From IMG/VR virus record IMGVR_UViG_3300037247_000311, positions 1-61,863 of that record: DNA of 61,863 bases. One strand, 5' to 3'. Below are positions 56,961 through 61,863 of the stretch, one piece after another (the first letter of the stretch is position 1; every line of letters starts with the position of its first letter). This DNA comes from a virus. Both the position numbers and the translations under genes were made by a program. The notes beneath the pieces are model-generated. The model was not told where the DNA came from, made no database searches, and was given only the letters and a program-made list of their open reading frames with translations.

Positions 56961-59900
56961 TTAGGGTGGTTGAAGTCGTGGCCTATCAGCCTGTGGTATA
57001 CTGGGTTGCGGCTGTAGTATCCCAGGCCGCCCGATGTCACCCTCGGCAAAGTCTCGATAGCCCCAACGATCCAGTAGTATGAGGATACTCGTGTGCTCTG
57101 CATAGAACCGCTGATTAGCATCTTGCTTTCGCTTCTGGTACTCGTCCAGGGTAGGATCGGCATCCTCAAACGCGTCTTGGTGCAGAGGGTTCGTAGGAAA
57201 GCGCCGTCGAGCTTCCTGTCCAAGCGCAGCCTCGTATTCACGACGCGTCTCTGGAAGTCTCAAATCCGAACGAGCGCGCCGCATCTCGTCCCATACATCT
57301 TGTCCGAGGTCAAACCAGCCTGCCTCACGAATAGTACGACGGTCTGCCTTTAATTGATCATACTCAGGTATCCCCTCCAAATTAAGTCCTAATTGGGCCT
57401 CCACAGCAGCCTCGCGAGCAGGGCTAATCCTGGCAAAGAAGCGCTCAATCTCATCAAACATATCGGAGCGTTGGACAACGTCCACACTAGCATCGGGATA
57501 ACGGTCAAAAATGTCAAAGTAGGCTTCAAGATCATCAAAGACAGGGCCTGCCCGCTCTCGTGCCTCAAGTCCTAACTCGTCACGTAACGTTTGCAGGCCT
57601 GCCCGCAAGCCCCGCTGTTGCTCGATAGTCGCGTCTACGCCCGCACGGAACTCGGCCCCATCTCTCGTTTGGGCAAAGATGTTGGCAGCCGTCTGGATAC
57701 CACTCTGAGCCTGTTCACGTCCAACGCGTCCAAGTTCCCCAAGAAAGGCCTGCTGTGTCCGCTCTCCCGCACGCTCGATAGTTCGTTCTGTGGACTCTTC
57801 TAGTTCTTGTAAGAGATTTGGCGCAAGCTCTCCAAACTGCTTACGGTCTTCTGGGAGTAGGTCCCCCATAGTCTCAGGCAGGTTATCATACTGATTCGGG
57901 TCGATCATGCCTTGCTCAAACATGTCAGCAATAATTTGTGAGGCTGCTGCTGTTCGGGTTTCGTATGTCTGGACCCCTACGCCCACAAAGGAGAGAAGGG
58001 AGATGAGGCTACTTAGCGGGGAACCAGCCTTGCTCAACGACGCCTCCTGAACGTCCTGTAGGAAGATAGGCACAAAGAGGTTTAACATGAGTGCCTCTGG
58101 CCCAAGCGCCTCACCAATGAAGGTCTCCCCTTCGAGTGCGGACCAAATCGTCCCACTCGATGGTGCCATCTTCGACCGTACAAAGTTCAGCACTGCTGCC
58201 TTACGGTCAATATCCTGGATGTCGCCTATCTCCGGCTTTCGTTGGCCACTCATAATCTGAGCCATATACCGGAAAAGGGGCTGCTGGCCACCCGTTATGT
58301 CGATTCGCGTATTACCCACCTTTACCTTTCCCCAGTCAGTTGAGCGCATATCCCATTCTACAGCAGCCACACCACTTGCGCTTATAATCCCCAACATAGT
58401 TGCAAACGTACCATAGAACTGGAGGAGCTTCCGCTGAGCCAATTGGCGCACAGGTTTGGATATACGTGGATCAACAGCAAAGCGTAGGCGTGTCACCTGG
58501 CCTGCCACAAAGCGTGGAGCAAAGAAGATAAAGTTAAGTGGCTGCGACCACCTGTCGAATGGCCCAAGAGCACCCCGTCCTGACGTTTCATTCCTAAACG
58601 CCATAAGATCACGCATAGTGCCCTCATTACCCTCGCCAATCCACTCACGTAGGACGACATCCTTTGCCTCCTCATCTACGGCATCGAGGTAACGTATGCG
58701 AGATTTGGCAGGCATCATATCCGTCCACCACTTCTCAACGATATTCTTACGGCTACCAGATATGTATACTGATGCACTACGGTCTGTTGCATCAAACATT
58801 CGGCCAAGAAGGGGGAACTTTCGTATTTGGGCAGCTAGTATACCCTTCTCTGCACCAGTGAGTAGAAGTTCCTCACCAGTGGTGGCCTGTCCAGATATAG
58901 GCATCGCAAGTCCGTACTCACGTGCTGTCCGGGACGTGGCTGCATCCATCATTTCCCTTGATGCTGCCTGTGCATAGTCTGCACTAGCAAAGGCACGAGG
59001 GTAGCTAGTAACTGTCTTTCGCCATGCGTTTGGTTCCGTAATGGCAGCAAAAAGGTCTTGCCGGAGCATAAACGACCAATCAAACAGCCCCGCCATAAAC
59101 CGTCGGGGGAGGTTCCAGATAGTAAGAGCACCAAAAAGGATTTCGTCTGACACACTGAGATCACGCGCCATCGCCTGAGTGAGAGCCATGTGGAAGTCGA
59201 ATCCAAGAGCTTCCTCAAGAAGTTCTAGTTTTGACTTTACGAGCTTGTCATAGTCACCGTCCAAAACGTTCTTCAGTGCGTCCTTTGCGTTATTCGCAGA
59301 CAGCGGCTGGTTCTTTCCTACCCTAAAGTACTGGTCTAACGCATTGGTGAGCGATTGCGTATCCTCAGGGCTTATACGTACAGCGTCACCAGTAATATCG
59401 GGCCGTAGTTTCCCTCGTAGGGCAGCACCCGTTCGAGCAAGCTGCTCCTCCAGTGTGCCTCCCCTCGCTTGTGCAGCGCCCGCCCGTCCAGCCTGCTGAA
59501 CCCTCCCAACACGCACCTCTGCTTCTGTTAGGGTCAGAGCTTTCTTGGCTGACATAACAGCCTGGGTCAGTCTATCTACGAGTTCCGGCTGCTCATCAAG
59601 AACCCTTGCACGAGCTTCTGAGGATCGGGCCTCTACACGTGCTCGATCCGCACGCCCGCCAACCGCCCTCCCTGCTCCCTCTTGCCTAATCTTTGCATCC
59701 CTAGCGGCACGGTTCGCACGTGTGGCCATCGTTGCACGGGCGCCCAGTACACGTTTGTTGGTCGCCTGAGTTTTCTTAATATCAGCGAGAGCCTCCCGGT
59801 GTAATCTCTTGGCCTTATTTAGTTCCTCCAGACGCTTACCCTTCTGGCCACGGGGCGCATCCGTATGGGCCTTTCTTGCACGATTGACGGCATTGTTAGC

Positions 59901-60095
59901 ACTCTGTACCTTACCCCGAAGAGGCTTCAGATCAGTCTGCTGAAATGTAGCACTGGGACTCCTCCCCTGCTCCAGAGCATCATCAATCTGTGCGTTTACC
60001 CCCCCACGGGTCTTAGCAATAGGGGCTCTATCACCAAGACCACGTAGGAAATCTTCAGCAGCCTGAAGGTCTTCGGGGGTACACTCAGTAGGCAT
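56961..60095 (-). CDS. Large internal virion (ejection) protein
   Basis: 1044 residues. N-terminal coiled-coil, Arg/Lys/Ala-rich region (residues 1-200). A long helical body follows, with hydrophobic patches (FIFFAPRFVAGQVTRLRFAV, LQFYGTFATMLGIISASGVA). The sequence around these patches, with APRF, is typical of large polyvalent phage proteins carried in the head and injected with DNA. The C-terminal third is again charged and helical. It overlaps the next gene by one base. Called from size, composition and place. Confidence 0.7.
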   Translation of the reverse strand: MPTECTPEDLQAAEDFLRGLGDRAPIAKTRGGVNAQIDDALEQGRSPSATFQQTDLKPLRGKVQSANNAVNRARKAHTDAPRGQKGKRLEELNKAKRLHREALADIKKTQATNKRVLGARATMATRANRAARDAKIRQEGAGRAVGGRADRARVEARSSEARARVLDEQPELVDRLTQAVMSAKKALTLTEAEVRVGRVQQAGRAGAAQARGGTLEEQLARTGAALRGKLRPDITGDAVRISPEDTQSLTNALDQYFRVGKNQPLSANNAKDALKNVLDGDYDKLVKSKLELLEEALGFDFHMALTQAMARDLSVSDEILFGALTIWNLPRRFMAGLFDWSFMLRQDLFAAITEPNAWRKTVTSYPRAFASADYAQAASREMMDAATSRTAREYGLAMPISGQATTGEELLLTGAEKGILAAQIRKFPLLGRMFDATDRSASVYISGSRKNIVEKWWTDMMPAKSRIRYLDAVDEEAKDVVLREWIGEGNEGTMRDLMAFRNETSGRGALGPFDRWSQPLNFIFFAPRFVAGQVTRLRFAVDPRISKPVRQLAQRKLLQFYGTFATMLGIISASGVAAVEWDMRSTDWGKVKVGNTRIDITGGQQPLFRYMAQIMSGQRKPEIGDIQDIDRKAAVLNFVRSKMAPSSGTIWSALEGETFIGEALGPEALMLNLFVPIFLQDVQEASLSKAGSPLSSLISLLSFVGVGVQTYETRTAAASQIIADMFEQGMIDPNQYDNLPETMGDLLPEDRKQFGELAPNLLQELEESTERTIERAGERTQQAFLGELGRVGREQAQSGIQTAANIFAQTRDGAEFRAGVDATIEQQRGLRAGLQTLRDELGLEARERAGPVFDDLEAYFDIFDRYPDASVDVVQRSDMFDEIERFFARISPAREAAVEAQLGLNLEGIPEYDQLKADRRTIREAGWFDLGQDVWDEMRRARSDLRLPETRREYEAALGQEARRRFPTNPLHQDAFEDADPTLDEYQKRKQDANQRFYAEHTSILILLDRWGYRDFAEGDIGRPGILQPQPSIPQADRPRLQPP

Positions 60096-61863
60096 TACTT
60101 ACACACTCTATCAAAGAGTTTCTGGGTATTACGTTTTACAGACTTAGGCTGTGATGGGTCATCAAGTATAGCTTGAAGTCGTGCTCTGACAGCCAAGGAG
60201 CGCTCCGTGAACTCCTTTGTTCCAGCAGCAGGTATATCCCGTGGAGTGGCTCTTGCAGGAGCGGCTCCAGGCTCCATGGGGGCGGCGCGAGCGGGCTCCA
60301 CAACAGCCGGTTCTACTGGCGTCTCTGGGCGAACAACAGGAGAAACATCCTCAACAACTTGAACTCGTCCACGAGACCTCAGGAATGCCGGTCCCGTATC
60401 TGGACGAATCGTCACCCCCTGCTCACTTTGAGCAATAACTCTACCAATAGACGCAGAAGGGGCGGTTCGTAGTGCCACAGTGTCACCTGTTCTGATCGAC
60501 ACATCCGGCGCAACACGAACTCCGGCAGGCTCCAGCAGTGATCCTCGTACGGGCGGCGCAATCTCAGCAGCAGGGTGCACAATCGCCGGATCGGCCTTCA
60601 GGTTATCAATTGCACGCCCCAGACCAGATAGTACCTCCGGCCCAAGTCCCCCGACTGCCAGGCCGAAGGCTAACATTGTGAGGTCTTCAACTGGATCAGG
60701 GGGCGGCTCCCTCCGTGCATCCTTCCCGGCACGGTTCTGCATTACATTGATAATGCCCTCCTGGACAGCTCGCGGAGCAGCACGACGGAGGAGACTCACC
60801 CCTTTTGTAGCCCTTGCAAATGGGACAGCCGACGTAGGAACAAGAACCTCCGATCCGTACTTAGCAATAGTTTCTGCATGTGGCACACGCGCTACCAGAA
60901 GGGCCTCTTCTAAGACGGGCCGAGTCAGCACAGCAATGGTCTGTTGCTCAGCCTCAAAGGGCACCTGCGCGAGGTCCTTCACGAACCGTGCTACGGTTGC
61001 TGGCTTGAGGTCTCTTGAGATCGAGAAGATCGGATCAGTAGGACCAGTGGGCTCCGTCAGGCCAGACTCACGTAAGACATCCTGTGGTATTGCTTTAACA
61101 TCACCATACTGATCAATGAGTTCGCCCAAGACTCGTGTTCGTCGTTCTCCCTCCGCTGCCTGGCTCTCATGTGCCGCGTCCCTAACAGCCTGTTCTGCGT
61201 CTGCCCCAGCCTTAGCCTCCCGTCCCTCTTCGAGAGCTTGTGTTGGGTCTTTCTGATCCTCAGGAATAAGTGGTGTCGTAGGATCACGAAAGGCCCTGCC
61301 TTCCCCTGCTTGGGTTTCAAGAATAACTGCAAGAATCTGGTTAGCCTTCTGTCGTTGGTGCTTTGAGAACTGATAGACCGATCCATCTTCCTGTTGTGCT
61401 GCCTCTATAATATCCTTAAAAGGCAAAGACGGCCCCACCTTGAGCAGTGCAGCCGCAAGAGGTCCCAGTGTTGCCCGCTGTGACGGATGCATATCGGCCA
61501 CTTGCCTACTGAACTCTATGGCTCGGCTCGTTCCTTCATTTAGGCGCTCTTCCTCAAGTACCTCGTAATACGGGCGATCCGTAGACCCAGCCCGAAAGGC
61601 GGCGGCCTGTTTCACATGTGTATCTAGGTCTTCAAGACTAGGCGCAAACCCATCACGGATAGCCTCCATCTGATTACGCTGATTCTCTTGTGCTGCCTCA
61701 AGTGCTTCAGCTTCAGCCCGACGCGCCTGGAAACTCGCACGTGCATGGCCAAACCGTGCTAGCTCCGATTGCTGGCCAAGAAGGTTGGCCGTCTCCTCAA
61801 AAGGAGCAGCTTCCTCATCAGCACGTAGCGCCCTATCGAGCTGGCTTGTAAACCCTGGTGTCA
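60095..61863 (-). CDS. Internal virion protein spanning the junction (main part)
   Basis: Continues at position 257 through the circular junction (bases 61737-61863 equal 1-127). The ATG at 61669 gives 524 residues; the full open frame gives about 632. Ala/Glu/Arg-rich helices, a central region of short strands (RKPATVARFVKDLAQVPFEA-like, IIDQYGDVKAIP), Pro/Ala-rich linkers (VVRPETPVEPAVVEPARAAP) and a C-terminal helix (LQAILDDPSQPKSVKRNTQK). Probably another ejected head protein, expressed just before the 1044-residue one. Only sequence composition and context support this. Confidence 0.72.
   Translation of the reverse strand, partial: TPGFTSQLDRALRADEEAAPFEETANLLGQQSELARFGHARASFQARRAEAEALEAAQENQRNQMEAIRDGFAPSLEDLDTHVKQAAAFRAGSTDRPYYEVLEEERLNEGTSRAIEFSRQVADMHPSQRATLGPLAAALLKVGPSLPFKDIIEAAQQEDGSVYQFSKHQRQKANQILAVILETQAGEGRAFRDPTTPLIPEDQKDPTQALEEGREAKAGADAEQAVRDAAHESQAAEGERRTRVLGELIDQYGDVKAIPQDVLRESGLTEPTGPTDPIFSISRDLKPATVARFVKDLAQVPFEAEQQTIAVLTRPVLEEALLVARVPHAETIAKYGSEVLVPTSAVPFARATKGVSLLRRAAPRAVQEGIINVMQNRAGKDARREPPPDPVEDLTMLAFGLAVGGLGPEVLSGLGRAIDNLKADPAIVHPAAEIAPPVRGSLLEPAGVRVAPDVSIRTGDTVALRTAPSASIGRVIAQSEQGVTIRPDTGPAFLRSRGRVQVVEDVSPVVRPETPVEPAVVEPARAAPMEPGAAPARATPRDIPAAGTKEFTERSLAVRARLQAILDDPSQPKSVKRNTQKLFDRVCK
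61737..61863. repeat. Terminal direct repeat, copy 2 (circular closure)
   Basis: Exact copy of positions 1-127. Joining base 61736 to base 1 restores an uninterrupted minus-strand open frame, which supports circular closure. Confidence 0.95.

Noticed and set aside
1-61863. CRISPR arrays, insertion sequences, phage RNA polymerase
   Set aside because: No regularly spaced repeats, no transposase and no single-subunit polymerase motifs were seen.

Overview
This window is one complete, circularly closed genome of a tailed, double-stranded DNA phage. The first 127 bases are repeated exactly as the last 127, so the unique sequence is about 61,736 bp. A gene runs through the junction. There is portal, terminase, scaffold and capsid machinery but no tape-measure protein, and two very large proteins look like internal (ejected) virion proteins. 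This suggests a podovirus-like, short-tailed particle. No integrase, repressor or RNA polymerase was recognised. Promoters are sigma70-like (TTGACA / TATAAT, often with an extended -10 TG) and Shine-Dalgarno (SD) sites are strong (AGGAGG), so a bacterium is the host; I cannot name the lineage.

Layout: two arms diverge from a control region at about 11.46-12.33 kb and converge at about 37.9 kb. The minus arm runs leftward from 11.5 kb through small genes, terminase small and large subunits (the large one split by an intein), portal and virion proteins, then across the junction into internal virion proteins, scaffold, major capsid protein, an Arg-rich peptide, a large set of surface/appendage proteins (including three tandem paralogues), a sulfotransferase-like protein, tail and fibre proteins, and ends with two membrane proteins at 38 kb. 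Minus-strand promoters sharing a conserved box punctuate this arm.

The plus arm runs rightward from 12.3 to 37.9 kb. It begins with small early proteins and a strongly structured RNA region. Next comes a tightly coupled four-gene ubiquitin-like cassette: an E2-like protein fused to zinc-knuckle repeats, a JAB/JAMM peptidase, an E1-like adenylyltransferase and a ubiquitin-like protein ending in GG plus four residues. Then follow many tiny Cys-pair proteins, a family-4 uracil-DNA glycosylase, a family A DNA polymerase with a zinc-finger insertion, an RNA-ligase-like enzyme, an XPD/DinG-type helicase, a Cas4-like nuclease, a Sak4-like ATPase, an ERCC4-type nuclease, two methyltransferases, two deoxyribosyltransferase-like proteins, a DEDD exonuclease, a lysozyme with small membrane partners, and a nucleotide-hydrolase-like protein.

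In function, the plus arm supplies replication, recombination, nucleotide handling and lysis, and the minus arm supplies packaging and the virion. The ubiquitin-like cassette is the most unusual part: all four components needed for maturing, activating, transferring and removing a protein tag sit in one phage operon.
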